NCBI RefSeq assembly: GCF_000967495.1
Contig: NZ_JXXU01000018.1
Span: 62,001 to 126,000, forward strand
Length of the DNA stretch: 64,000 bases
Direction: 5' to 3'
Source: Vibrio neptunius
GTDB lineage: Bacteria > Pseudomonadota > Gammaproteobacteria > Enterobacterales > Vibrionaceae
The position numbers were made by a program, and so were the translations under genes. Below, piece after piece: positions 9,183-17,882 of the stretch (positions within the stretch are counted from its first letter, which is position 1; the number at the start of each line of letters is the position of its first letter). The notes under the pieces are model-generated. The model was not told where the DNA came from. It made no database searches and saw only the letters and a program-made list of their open reading frames with translations.

Positions 9183-10141
9183 AATAACTCAAGAGCACGA
9201 TGTGTTAACGCTTCAGTATAAGCGTTTATTTTCCAATGATTCGGGCTCCAGCCTTTTAAGAAACGATGAAAATCCGCCCATGCAATCGCAAAAAGCGGCC
9301 GCCAGCTTTGCTCGACATCGTTGGCATCAATGTTAGGGTGTAATTTGTTGAGTGCCAGTTTAAGGTGGGAAAAATAGGTATCCAGAATCCAGCTTTCCAT
9401 TTCATCGCACTGTTCCGGCTCAACCGCACTACTCATAAAGAGAGCGACGTCTTTCATCGCACAGCCTCGCCCTACATACTGAAAGTCTACTGCAGCAGCT
9501 TCACCAGCAGGCGTGAAACAGAAATTCGCCAGCTTGGCATCACCATGGATCAACGTCTGGTACGGAGCTTGGCGAAGGACTTGGTCCATGCGGGCCGCGG
9601 CTTGCTTTAATACGTGATCGTCCAACACTTCCAGTTCATCTGGCCTAGTATCCAAGTGCCAATAGCTGCCGACCTCCCACAAACCTGCTCCCCTTTCTCC
9701 GATATGCGATGCATGAAACCAAGCAAGCCACTTTAATACCGACTCCATCTGCATCGGCTGTGCACACTGATGCGTTTCGGTAAAACCCAATTGATGTAAA
9801 TCTTCCATCACTAAAAGGAGTTCTGTGTCTTGCTGCTCAACAAGAATGGGCTTAGGTTGGGGACATTGACAATGGGCTGCTTGCGCAAAGTTCTGATACC
9901 AATGCAGCTCAACCTGATAGGATTTCAGTTTACGCTGATGGGAGAGAGCAGTATTCCAACCTCTAGGGTGATGGGAAGGTTGAGGCAACTGAATATGCTT
10001 TATCACAATGCTCGTTTGATCAAGATGTACTCTGACCAGCTCTCCATAACCGCCCCACAAAGGTTGTAAAACCTCTACTCGGTGCAATGTACCGAGCCCT
10101 AATCTTAGGCATAAACTCTGATAAATAGGGTGTTGTATCAT
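9167..10141 (-). CDS. aminoglycoside/choline-kinase-fold phosphotransferase
   Basis: A 324-residue protein of the APH/EcKinase fold. An N-terminal nucleotide-binding lobe contains WGGYGELVRVHL and TSIVIKHIQ (candidate ATP Lys). A catalytic loop follows, LIHGDAKLANFCF (about residue 205), and AVDFQYVGRG, where DFQ replaces the metal-binding DFG-like motif as is usual in this group. The substrate is unknown; members act on small alcohols or amines and are often misnamed oxidoreductases. Its start codon overlaps the stop of the upstream GNAT gene by ATGA, so translational coupling is likely. Confidence 0.75.
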   Translation of the reverse strand: MIQHPIYQSLCLRLGLGTLHRVEVLQPLWGGYGELVRVHLDQTSIVIKHIQLPQPSHHPRGWNTALSHQRKLKSYQVELHWYQNFAQAAHCQCPQPKPILVEQQDTELLLVMEDLHQLGFTETHQCAQPMQMESVLKWLAWFHASHIGERGAGLWEVGSYWHLDTRPDELEVLDDHVLKQAAARMDQVLRQAPYQTLIHGDAKLANFCFTPAGEAAAVDFQYVGRGCAMKDVALFMSSAVEPEQCDEMESWILDTYFSHLKLALNKLHPNIDANDVEQSWRPLFAIAWADFHRFLKGWSPNHWKINAYTEALTHRALELLKAYP

Positions 10142-10425
10142 GAGGGGTCAGCAAGCAGGTGAGACCACTCAGGGTGCCGTGACAAATAATGCACAACATA
10201 AGAGCACTCTGGCCTAATTGTCACTCCTTGACGCTCAATCTCAGGCAATATGGTTTCCATCATTACCTTGCCATAGCCTTTACCTTTAAGCTCTTCAGGT
10301 ACCTTTGTAGAAGTGATGACATAGACATCATCTTGCACATTAAACCTCAAAATACCCTCATAATCCGCTTCTAAATGAACGCGAAAAAGAGAGCTAGCGC
10401 TATCAAATGTTAACTTATGTGACAT
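10138..10425 (-). CDS. small GNAT-like acetyltransferase (YjdJ/Gtn type)
   Basis: A 95-residue compact GNAT-like domain. Motifs seen are FNVQDDVYVITSTKVPEELK, then the CoA loop KGKGYGKVMMETILPEIERQ, then RPECSYVVHYLSRHPEW; the late Cys and the YVVHYL block are typical of the short YidJ/YjdJ group. Start ATG 10425 has AGAGGT 5 nt upstream, better than the more distal start at 10452. It overlaps the following phosphotransferase gene by 4 nt. The substrate is unknown. Confidence 0.82.
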   Translation of the reverse strand: MSHKLTFDSASSLFRVHLEADYEGILRFNVQDDVYVITSTKVPEELKGKGYGKVMMETILPEIERQGVTIRPECSYVVHYLSRHPEWSHLLADPS

Positions 10426-10597
10426 ATTGACCTCTAAAAGCGATACATGCATCGCAATTATTTGCTATGTTGATATTTAAAACCATAACGATATATAAGA
10501 AGTTTAACAGTTTGAGAAACAACACTCACTTCTTGATCTTGAAGAGAAAATAAAACCTGCAGTAAAAATAAGAATAGGCAGGATAAATGGAGGCTAG

Positions 10598-11335
10598 ATG
10601 AATACTCAAGCAGTTGCCAACCAAGACAAATCTTCACCCGTTGCAGCAAAAGAAAGGAGTGTGTCAACCCTTACTAGCACTGATGCTCTGGCCATGCTTG
10701 AACATGGCGGTGAGCTTACCATGGGAATTACCACACCAGTTGGAACCACATTCCGGTGTAAATCTACCTTTATAGGTACTCACTCTGTAAACCTTGTTCT
10801 AGCCGAATTACCTAAAATTTCTGATGACGATTTGGACTTCTTTTTCCAATCGGGTTTTTGGACGGCAGTACGTGCTATCTCCCATCGGGGCGAAGGCGCT
10901 ATTGTTCACTTTAGGAGCCAGATTGAGCATGTGCTTGCTGAACCTATCCCTATGGTGGCATTAACTATCCCTCATACCATGCAGGTCACCCAGTTACGTA
11001 AAGAACCTCGTTATGACGTCAATCTTGACGCTCGTGTTAATGCCTCAACGCATAAGCTCGACTGTCAGATCCGTGACCTATCGAAAAGTGGTTGCCGTTT
11101 TATCACAGCACCGCTAAGTCGCGCGTTTCAGGTTGGCGATGAGATTGCTTTAGAAATCAAATCCAGTACGGGCAAATCGAATAAGTTCGAGCCTTTGTTC
11201 GGTAAGATATGTAATCTGCAAAGCTCTATGCATTACGCTCGCTACGGTGTCCAATTTGATGAAGCTGGAACGACCAATGCCAAACATTTATTAGCAAACC
11301 TAAAATTCGATGGTTCGAAACTGACGCTGCGTTAG
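10598..11335 (+). CDS. PilZ-domain c-di-GMP-binding protein (PlzD/YcgR type)
   Basis: A 245-residue two-domain protein. The N-terminal half (about 30-130) resembles the YcgR N-terminal barrel of V. cholerae PlzD. The C-terminal half is PilZ, with the c-di-GMP motifs RKEPR (RxxxR, about residue 132) and DLSKSG (DxSxxG, about 165). Both motifs are intact, so binding is expected. A close-architecture paralogue lies at 22058-22837. Start ATG follows GGAGG with 4-nt spacing. The effector partner is not evident locally. Confidence 0.88.
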   Translation: MNTQAVANQDKSSPVAAKERSVSTLTSTDALAMLEHGGELTMGITTPVGTTFRCKSTFIGTHSVNLVLAELPKISDDDLDFFFQSGFWTAVRAISHRGEGAIVHFRSQIEHVLAEPIPMVALTIPHTMQVTQLRKEPRYDVNLDARVNASTHKLDCQIRDLSKSGCRFITAPLSRAFQVGDEIALEIKSSTGKSNKFEPLFGKICNLQSSMHYARYGVQFDEAGTTNAKHLLANLKFDGSKLTLR

Positions 11336-11349
11336 ATCCTAATCAATAC

Positions 11350-11391
11350 AAAAAAGGCTTGGGGATGAGTTCCATCGACCAAGCCTTTTTT
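11350..11391. terminator. bidirectional terminator
   Basis: AAAAAAGGCTTGG (11350-11362) pairs perfectly with CCAAGCCTTTTTT (11379-11391) around a 16-nt loop. It separates the converging PilZ and chemoreceptor genes. Confidence 0.9.
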
Positions 11392-11405
11392 CCTTATAGC
11401 AAGCC

Positions 11406-12836
11406 TTAGGTACGATACTGCTTAAGAATGTCAGCGAGAGATAGCGACGCTTTAGTCAGATTTGCCACCCCTTGAGAAGACTGTTCTGCCACACTGCGTA
11501 TGGTATTCGATTGAGTGCGGATATCACTCAGTTCAGACGCAATGTCATTGGCCACCGCACTCTGCTCTTCCGCTGAGGTAGAGATCTGAATACTCATGTC
11601 CATAATACCGCGCGCCGATTCGGAAATTGATTGAACATCATTGCCAATATCTTCAATCAAGTCACTACTTGTGCGAGCTTGCTCAACAGTCTGTTCGGTA
11701 ATCGAGGCAATGTTTTGACTTTCAGCCTGCAACTTTTCAATCATTGACTGAATTTCAACGGTCGCCGCTTGAGTACGGCTAGCTAGGGTACGTACCTCAT
11801 CGGCTACCACTGCAAATCCGCGGCCTTGCTCACCCGCTCGCGCCGCTTCAATCGCGGCATTGAGTGCCAATAGATTCGTTTGCTCTGAAATGGCATTGAT
11901 CGTCGTGATCACCTCATTTATTTGCGTTGTGTTGTCATTCAAAGTGGCAACGGAACTCGAAGCCTGCTCAATGTAGCTCGACAGTTTGTCTATTTCGCTG
12001 ATCGCAGACTGAACACGCTTGTGACTGCCATCAATATGCTGCGAGTCCTGCTCAGTTTGCCCCGTTGCTTGCTGTGAAATGTTGGACACCTCTTTCGCGG
12101 AAGCGGTCATTTGTTCCATCGCTGTGGCCACAGAATCTAAGGAGCCGTATTGGTTGCTGATCTGAGACTCACTCAACTTCATCTCCTGTTCGAATGAAGC
12201 CGAGGTTTCACTTAATGTGTTGGCATTTACCTTAACGTTGTTGACTAAGTCGGTTAACGTATCCATTGCTTTATCAAGGGCACAGCCAATAGTACCAAAC
12301 TCATCTCGTCCCGGATGAAAACCCAAACGCGAAGTCAGATCACCTTCACCAATCTTTTGAGTCGTGGTGTAAAGCACCCACAACGCGCCGCCAATAAACG
12401 TCGCAACCCAGTAGCAAAATACCGCAAAAGGAATCACCCAAACAAAACTAAAGAAGAAACTGGATAGGGCTTGAGATCGTGCTTGCTGATCATGAGACTT
12501 ATTGTTTAAGGTCAGTTGGTAGACATTGCCATCCTTACCAATTTGCGACACAGTCACAATGCCGTTATTGTAAACAGGCTTACTTACGCTTGACACCTTG
12601 CCAATATTGGCTTGGCTAGCTATTGATGCTTCTGTACCCGTACTCAGCATCCCATCAAGTTGATGACTCGCGGCATAAATCGCTGTTTTCTCAATTTGTT
12701 CGATTGTAGAGTAATAATTTCCACCAGCGATGCTGCCAACAGCAACAAGGAAAATCGCCAAAATTACCCACATCTTGTCATTGATAGACATTTTAATAAA
12801 AAGCTTATCTATCGTTCTGAATTCTACTTCTTTCAT
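11406..12836 (-). CDS. methyl-accepting chemotaxis protein
   Basis: A 476-residue chemoreceptor. TM1 is at about 18-40, a short periplasmic segment of about 90 residues follows (too small for a double-CACHE domain), TM2 is near 128-155, then a HAMP-like stretch with [20 protein letters not shown]. The signalling hairpin tip is [20 protein letters not shown], with [17 protein letters not shown] after it, identifying it firmly. The ligand is unknown. Start ATG follows AGGGG at 4 nt. The gene is monocistronic. Confidence 0.92.
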   Translation of the reverse strand: MKEVEFRTIDKLFIKMSINDKMWVILAIFLVAVGSIAGGNYYSTIEQIEKTAIYAASHQLDGMLSTGTEASIASQANIGKVSSVSKPVYNNGIVTVSQIGKDGNVYQLTLNNKSHDQQARSQALSSFFFSFVWVIPFAVFCYWVATFIGGALWVLYTTTQKIGEGDLTSRLGFHPGRDEFGTIGCALDKAMDTLTDLVNNVKVNANTLSETSASFEQEMKLSESQISNQYGSLDSVATAMEQMTASAKEVSNISQQATGQTEQDSQHIDGSHKRVQSAISEIDKLSSYIEQASSSVATLNDNTTQINEVITTINAISEQTNLLALNAAIEAARAGEQGRGFAVVADEVRTLASRTQAATVEIQSMIEKLQAESQNIASITEQTVEQARTSSDLIEDIGNDVQSISESARGIMDMSIQISTSAEEQSAVANDIASELSDIRTQSNTIRSVAEQSSQGVANLTKASLSLADILKQYRT

Positions 12837-13114
12837 GCAACCCCTGCCTCTCCTAACCGAGAACTCCCTATGCGGAATATTAGTTATGTAAAAATATCGG
12901 CCTATAAGAGTTATTTATGAGACACGAATCAAGTAACGATGAAATGTGATACTAATGAAATGTCATTTATGGGATCTAAACCTTACTTATATAACACAAG
13001 GTTCTGCAATAACTCGTTACATCCGCAACATTTAAGCAACTGATTGATTAGCGATGATTGAGAAATTGCTACGAAAGATTTAGATTATTTCTACACCATC
13101 AACAAGGAAAAGTG

Positions 13115-13624
13115 ATGAAGATAAAAGTCAACGAATTAGACCACCCTGATGTTACCCATTTACTCCAAGAACACTTGGCGGATATGAACGCGACCTCTCC
13201 ACCAGAAAGTGTTCACGCTCTGGATACATCCGCCTTAAAAGCGCCTGACGTCACTTTTTGGACTGGCTGGAAAGCTGGGCAGCTCTTGGGTTGTATCGCC
13301 ATTAAACAGCTTTCTGAGTCACATGCTGAGTTGAAATCAATGAGGACAACACCTAGCGTTCGAAACCAAGGCGTTGCCTCGGCTTTGCTTCAGTACGCCA
13401 TTGAGCAAGCAAAACTAAGTGGCTATCAGCGGATTAGTCTAGAGACAGGATCGATGTCTTTCTTTAAACCAGCGAGAGAACTGTACAAGAAATTTGACTT
13501 TGAATACTGCTTACCTTTTGCTGACTACCAGCCGGACCCAAACAGTCATTTTATGACTCTCGATCTGAACGAGTATACCCCTAAATCTGCTCAGCAACTC
13601 GTGATTTCTTCAGCATCCGAGTAG
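13115..13624 (+). CDS. GNAT N-acetyltransferase (YsnE-like)
   Basis: A 169-residue GNAT protein. Family blocks seen are LQEHLADMNATSPPESVHAL near the N-terminus, LKSMRTTPSVRNQGVASALL (acetyl-CoA loop Q/RxxGxA, about residues 70-89) and ELYKKFDFEYC. The PPESVHALD block resembles the YsnE group. The frame is open to 13058, but ATG 13115 is preceded by AAGGA at the right spacing. Its 3' end overlaps the convergent DMT gene by 44 nt, so antisense interference is possible. Substrate unknown. Confidence 0.82.
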   Translation: MKIKVNELDHPDVTHLLQEHLADMNATSPPESVHALDTSALKAPDVTFWTGWKAGQLLGCIAIKQLSESHAELKSMRTTPSVRNQGVASALLQYAIEQAKLSGYQRISLETGSMSFFKPARELYKKFDFEYCLPFADYQPDPNSHFMTLDLNEYTPKSAQQLVISSASE

Positions 13625-14477
13625 GAGAGAACCCAGTGACTAACATAGTACCGGACAGCACAAGTATGGTTCCAGCAAAAGTATTAATGCCTATTGGCTC
13701 ATCAAGGATCAAGGCTCCCCATATAATGCCAAACACTGGGATCAGAAATGTTACCGACAGTGCAGACGCGGCGCCCTCATCAGCAACTAACCGGAAGTAG
13801 AGCAAATAAGCCACGCCTGTACAGATGACACCGAGTGCACCCACAGCGAGCATTTCACGGGGGCTTGGTTCACCTTGCATCGGAACAAATGGAAGCAAAG
13901 GTAATATCCACAGAACAGCCGCCCACATGTTTCCATGCGCATTTTCAAATGAAGCCACTTTAGGGGCTGTCTTGGTATAGTTGGTCGCGATGCCATAGCT
14001 GCAAGCAGCCATAATACTAGCGCCAATGGGCAGTGCTGCACTCACACCGATGTTCACCGCGTCCCAACCAACAAGCACCACTACACCACTGACACCAACC
14101 AGCATACCAAAAATCGCTTTGCCACTGAGAGTGGATTTATGCCAGAAAACTCCTATCAACGCCCCCCAAATCGCCGCTGTTGAGTTCAGAACGGACAAGG
14201 TCGAAGCATTGAGTGTTTGAGCCGCATAAGCAAACAATAAGAAAGGTAGTGCCGTATTAAACAAGCCGATGATCATAAAATGTGAGAAGTGATTTCGGAA
14301 CGCTAATTTCTTGCGCAGATAAAGAGAGACTAAAAACAAGCTGATCGCGGCAAAACCCACTCTGAACTCAATCAAATACGCTGGCCCAAACGTATTGGCA
14401 GCCATCTTCATAAACAGAAAAGAGCCTCCCCAAATTGCAGCGAGACAGATTAGGCGCAGAAAACTAACGGTAGACAT
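13581..14477 (-). CDS. DMT-superfamily (EamA) transporter
   Basis: A 298-residue protein with about ten hydrophobic segments in two EamA repeats. Repeat 1 opens with LICLAAIWGGSFLFMKMAAN and repeat 2 includes SVTFLIPVFGIIWGALILDE. This is the RhtA/YdcZ-like architecture expected of metabolite exporters. It is not closely alike in its loops to the DMT gene at 59-964, so these are separate family members. It stands alone and its 3' end overlaps the convergent GNAT gene. Substrate unknown. Confidence 0.85.
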   Translation of the reverse strand: MSTVSFLRLICLAAIWGGSFLFMKMAANTFGPAYLIEFRVGFAAISLFLVSLYLRKKLAFRNHFSHFMIIGLFNTALPFLLFAYAAQTLNASTLSVLNSTAAIWGALIGVFWHKSTLSGKAIFGMLVGVSGVVVLVGWDAVNIGVSAALPIGASIMAACSYGIATNYTKTAPKVASFENAHGNMWAAVLWILPLLPFVPMQGEPSPREMLAVGALGVICTGVAYLLYFRLVADEGAASALSVTFLIPVFGIIWGALILDEPIGINTFAGTILVLSGTMLVTGFSPTRMLKKSRVAEQI

Positions 14478-14743
14478 GGTTTATCCCTCTTATTTTTTGC
14501 GCCTAATGTGAATCAATAGTTAAGCAGAATCAATCATTAAATGTGTTACATTTCCGAAAATGACCACTTTATCAATTCAAGCATTGCCTATGTGGGTTTC
14601 AGGATTGGCAACATGATTTGAAAGCCTGCTTGTGAGGTAAGCCTGAGCGTATTTGATTGGACTCATCACCTTACAACAAAAATAACGGCCTCACTCTCAT
14701 CATTACAGGTCAGTGGGCAGAGAAGGTGACGCAATAAAAACAA

Positions 14744-14767
14744 AGCCCCTATTTTAATTGAGGGGCT
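14744..14767 (-). terminator. terminator of the Sel1-repeat gene
   Basis: AGCCCCT pairs with AGGGGCT around a 10-nt loop; on the minus strand TTGTTTTTATT follows. The stop codon of the Sel1 gene is 4 nt upstream of the stem. The rest of 14478-14771 shows no gene. Confidence 0.8.
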
Positions 14768-14771
14768 CATC

Positions 14772-15923
14772 TTATGCTTTATCGATATTGGATTGAGAAA
14801 AGTCAAGTTTCTCTTTGATGTCGGGCTGAACTTCACTGACATCATCTGAGGAAGTAAGCGGCTCTTGTAATAAATCTAATTCGATCTCCTCTGTGACCTG
14901 ATTGCCAAGTACCTCTTTCTCCTCAAGGGGGATGTTACGCTTATACAACTTGTTTAGAGCTTTGATCACAGAATGTTTACTGACTTTTTTATCCTTGATC
15001 TTCTTTAAGATCGGTTTAGATAAGGATTGCAAACCCACAACCGTATCAACACCAATATTCAATGCTACCTGATCACGTAGTACCCTAGCAGGTTCATGTC
15101 CGCAATGGCCGGCCAGAAACAGCCAGATATAAGCAATCGCATTGCCGTTGGGCCTGTGGTTCATCCAGGCCTCCCCAGCATTATACATAGCATCGCTATG
15201 CCCTTTTTCCGCGGCGCGTTCTAGCCAGTAGCACCCTTTGGCATGATCAGCAGCAACACCAATGCCGTGAATGTAGTTAAGCCCGAGTTTCATGCGCCCT
15301 TCATTGCTTCGGAGCGCAGCTGCCTTGTGATAATACTCGGTAGAAAGACGTGGTTTAGGGTCAGGGTTATGTGATGATGCATACCAGTCACCCAAAAATA
15401 TCAGGGCGTCGATATAATTCTGTTCAGCTGCCTGTTTTAATATCTGTATCGCTTTGCCAATATTTTCGTCCGTGCCGCGACCATAGAAGAACGCCATCGC
15501 CATTTCAAATTTATGAGGGACACTGCCTTCCATGGCAGAAATGCATATCTGCCAAAATTTAGCTTCTTCTTTCAGCACTAAGTCCTGGTTCATCTTGTTG
15601 CTGATACGTACAACACCGTACATGCCAGTAACACTGTCCAGCCGAGCCGCTTTGTCGTACCAATACAGTGCTTCTTTCAATCTTGAACGTTCAGCTTCTT
15701 TTGCCAAAAACAATATGGTCGGGATGTGGCCGCTTTCGGCCTTATGAATCCGATCTTCATGTTCTTGCTTGCGATTTTTTTCCATTGCTTTCCGGTAAGC
15801 GATCTCACGCTCTTTGCGCTCTTGCTCCAGCCTTTTCTTTCGCAACTGAAGTGCAAGCATCCAAATGAACATGCCAAGCAATAACAAACCGGTTGCCCCA
15901 ATGGCGATACCTATAACATTCAT
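14772..15923 (-). CDS. Sel1-repeat (TPR-like) protein with N-terminal membrane anchor
   Basis: A 383-residue protein. One hydrophobic segment at residues 4-26 is followed by a highly charged helix (about 27-65, many K, R and E), then Sel1-like repeats from about 70 to 260 (for example ALYWYDKAARLDSVTGMYGV, FFYGRGTDENIGKAIQILKQ, GIGVAADHAKGCYWLERAAE). The C-terminal 120 residues are acidic and low in complexity. The topology suggests a bitopic inner-membrane protein with a scaffold domain. Sel1 repeats mediate protein contacts; no specific role can be assigned and no partner is adjacent. Confidence 0.8.
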   Translation of the reverse strand: MNVIGIAIGATGLLLLGMFIWMLALQLRKKRLEQERKEREIAYRKAMEKNRKQEHEDRIHKAESGHIPTILFLAKEAERSRLKEALYWYDKAARLDSVTGMYGVVRISNKMNQDLVLKEEAKFWQICISAMEGSVPHKFEMAMAFFYGRGTDENIGKAIQILKQAAEQNYIDALIFLGDWYASSHNPDPKPRLSTEYYHKAAALRSNEGRMKLGLNYIHGIGVAADHAKGCYWLERAAEKGHSDAMYNAGEAWMNHRPNGNAIAYIWLFLAGHCGHEPARVLRDQVALNIGVDTVVGLQSLSKPILKKIKDKKVSKHSVIKALNKLYKRNIPLEEKEVLGNQVTEEIELDLLQEPLTSSDDVSEVQPDIKEKLDFSQSNIDKA

Positions 15924-16214
15924 CTATATCTTATTTTCACCTTCGACTGGCGTTTTGTCGTATGAAATTCTTGTCGGCCAGCCACAACAAAAGTTGAGAA
16001 TTTATACCGTCTTTACCTAATTGTACCTCACTCCAATGATTCGTTGATGAATAAAATACAAATCCTGCCACAGGAGTACACATTTACATGCTTAATTTTT
16101 AACTTAAATTTATATAACAGCACTTAGAAAATTGTAGGAAAAAATAGGCTCAACATTGACTAAAACGAAAAGAAAAGTGAAAAAAGATCAAAAACAATAG
16201 CTGTGCCAACAAAC

Positions 16215-16234
16215 TTATTTTATAATGCAAATAA
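16215..16234. promoter_or_regulatory. NagC-like inverted repeat overlapping a nagB -10 box
   Basis: TTATTT (16215-16220) and AAATAA (16229-16234) form an inverted repeat with 8-nt spacing, which resembles the AT-rich operators of NagC/Mlc-type repressors. A perfect -10 hexamer TATAAT (16221-16226) lies inside it, 47 nt before nagB, and no good -35 is present. A repressor bound here would block the promoter. Apart from this, 15924-16272 (349 nt, very AT-rich) shows no ORF or other recognisable element. Confidence 0.45.
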
Positions 16235-16272
16235 TGTTTAAAGCATCATATTTCCAATACTAGGGGCAACCA

Positions 16273-17073
16273 ATGAGACTAATCCCGTTACACAAAGCCG
16301 CACAGGTCGGCAAATGGGCGGCGGCACATATAGCCAAACGCATTAACAATTTTCAGCCAAGCGCTGATCGGCCATTTGTACTCGGTTTACCTACTGGTGG
16401 TACGCCGCTCGCGACATATAAAGCGCTTATCGAACTTTACAAAGCTGGGGAAGTCAGTTTTAAACATGTTGTGACGTTTAACATGGATGAATACATTGGT
16501 ATTCCAGCAGATCACCCTGAGTCGTATCGCTCTTTCATGTACGAAAATTTCTTCAACCATGTTGATTTACAACAAGAAAATATCAACCTGCTTGATGGCA
16601 ATACAACAGATCATGAAGCCGAATGTCAACGCTACGAAGATAAAATCAAATCTTACGGCCGTATTAACTTATTTATGGGCGGCGTAGGTAACGATGGGCA
16701 CATTGCATTTAACGAGCCTGCCTCTTCTTTATCTTCTCGCACTCGAATCAAAACGCTAACAGAAGATACGCGCATCGCAAACTCACGCTTTTTTGATGGT
16801 GATATCAATCAAGTGCCGAAGTATGCTCTGACTATTGGTGTAGGTACATTACTTGACGCTGAAGAAATCATGATCCTCGTTACAGGGCACAATAAAGCCT
16901 TAGCGCTAGAGGCCGCTGTAGAGGGCAGTGTTAATCATCTATGGACGGTTTCAGCCCTTCAACTGCACCCTAAATCTGTGATCGTATGCGACGAGCCTTC
17001 GACTCAAGAATTGAAAGTAAAGACAGTCAAATACTTCACTGAGCTTGAAGCAGAAAACATCAAAGGTTTCTGA
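16273..17073 (+). CDS. nagB: glucosamine-6-phosphate deaminase NagB
   Basis: A 266-residue enzyme, the normal length. It converts glucosamine-6-phosphate to fructose-6-phosphate and ammonia, the last step of N-acetylglucosamine and chitin-derived amino-sugar use. The substrate loop [16 protein letters not shown] (about residue 35), the general-base region [11 protein letters not shown] (Asp72) and [16 protein letters not shown] with the His143/Glu148 catalytic pair are all present. It stands apart from nagA and nagC. Start ATG is preceded by AGGGG. Control by a NagC-type repressor is suggested by the upstream palindrome. Confidence 0.96.
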   Translation: MRLIPLHKAAQVGKWAAAHIAKRINNFQPSADRPFVLGLPTGGTPLATYKALIELYKAGEVSFKHVVTFNMDEYIGIPADHPESYRSFMYENFFNHVDLQQENINLLDGNTTDHEAECQRYEDKIKSYGRINLFMGGVGNDGHIAFNEPASSLSSRTRIKTLTEDTRIANSRFFDGDINQVPKYALTIGVGTLLDAEEIMILVTGHNKALALEAAVEGSVNHLWTVSALQLHPKSVIVCDEPSTQELKVKTVKYFTELEAENIKGF

Positions 17074-17115
17074 CCCCATTTCCCCGATCTCAAGACATCC
17101 ATCGAACCGATAATA

Positions 17116-17140
17116 AATCCGATGCATAATGCGTCGGATT
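17116..17140 (+). terminator. hairpin after nagB, probable terminator
   Basis: AATCCGATGC pairs with GCGTCGGATT (one G-T pair) around a 5-nt loop, followed by ATTCGTTTTCC. The T run is interrupted, so termination may be partial. Confidence 0.55.
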
Positions 17141-17210
17141 ATTCGTTTTCCATGCCTCGCAATTATTTTTAGTTTACTCAATAAAAGGATTAGCCATCTA
17201 GACAGTTAGC

Positions 17211-17239
17211 TTTCCAAGCATCTCGCCAGCAGGTATAAT
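17211..17239 (+). promoter_or_regulatory. putative promoter of the ECF transporter operon
   Basis: A -10 TATAAT (17234-17239) sits 17 nt after TTTCCA (17211-17216). This would give a 5' leader of about 80 nt with one small hairpin (17280s) and no recognisable riboswitch. Confidence 0.45.
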
Positions 17240-17327
17240 TCGCGCCTTCTGCTCGCAAACGTACAAAACTCAACCACCACAATCGCTTGCGACTGTTGTT
17301 TAAAGATTTAGGGCAAAAGGGTTACTT

Positions 17328-17876
17328 ATGAATCTCTCAGCTAAAACTGTCGTAGTGATTGCTATCGGCGCTGCACTATACGGTATTGGAGGCTTACCTA
17401 TGTTTGGTATCCCAGTATTTGCAAACACCACACTAAAGCCCGCGATGGCAGTCCTGGCTCTATTTTCCGTTCTGTTCGGGCCTCTGGTTGGTTTCTTAGT
17501 TGGATTGATTGGCCATTGGGTTACAGACCTATTTGCTGGCTGGGGTGTATGGCTAACTTGGGTATTGGGCTCTGGCATTGTCGGTATGGTGATTGGCTTC
17601 TTCCCTCGCCTGACCCAAAATCGAATTTCAAAGGGCGAATTCAGCCTCAAAGATTTCTCTTTGTTCATCATTCTCGCGCTCATCGGTAACATTGCTGGTT
17701 ACGGATGTTCCGCATTTCTCGATACAGTTCTCTACGCTGAACCTTTCACTAAAGTCTTTACCCAACTGACAATTATTGCTGCGGGTAACACTGTCCTGAT
17801 TGCTGTGGTAGGCTATTTCATTCTTAAGTCTGTCGCTAAACGAAACAAACAAAGCCGCAATCTGACAGAGGCTTAA
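17328..17876 (+). CDS. ECF transporter substrate-binding S component (UPF0397)
   Basis: A 182-residue membrane protein with about five hydrophobic segments, resembling UPF0397/ECF-type riboflavin-like S components. The start ([20 protein letters not shown]) and the [20 protein letters not shown] block are typical. It should capture a vitamin or related small molecule and hand it to the shared ECF motor encoded by the next two genes. The Pfam name suggests riboflavin, but no FMN riboswitch or vitamin-biosynthesis neighbour is seen, so the substrate is open. ATG is preceded by AAGGG. Confidence 0.85.
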   Translation: MNLSAKTVVVIAIGAALYGIGGLPMFGIPVFANTTLKPAMAVLALFSVLFGPLVGFLVGLIGHWVTDLFAGWGVWLTWVLGSGIVGMVIGFFPRLTQNRISKGEFSLKDFSLFIILALIGNIAGYGCSAFLDTVLYAEPFTKVFTQLTIIAAGNTVLIAVVGYFILKSVAKRNKQSRNLTEA

Positions 17877-17882
17877 TAGACA

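Noticed and set aside
10458..10667. A 69-codon minus-strand frame upstream of the small GNAT gene.
   Set aside because: Low-complexity Leu/Ser-rich sequence, no ribosome site, and it overlaps the start of the PilZ gene on the other strand.
17240..17327. Possible riboswitch in the leader of the ECF operon.
   Set aside because: Only a small hairpin with a CTTG loop is visible; nothing matches FMN, TPP, preQ1 or purine consensus elements.
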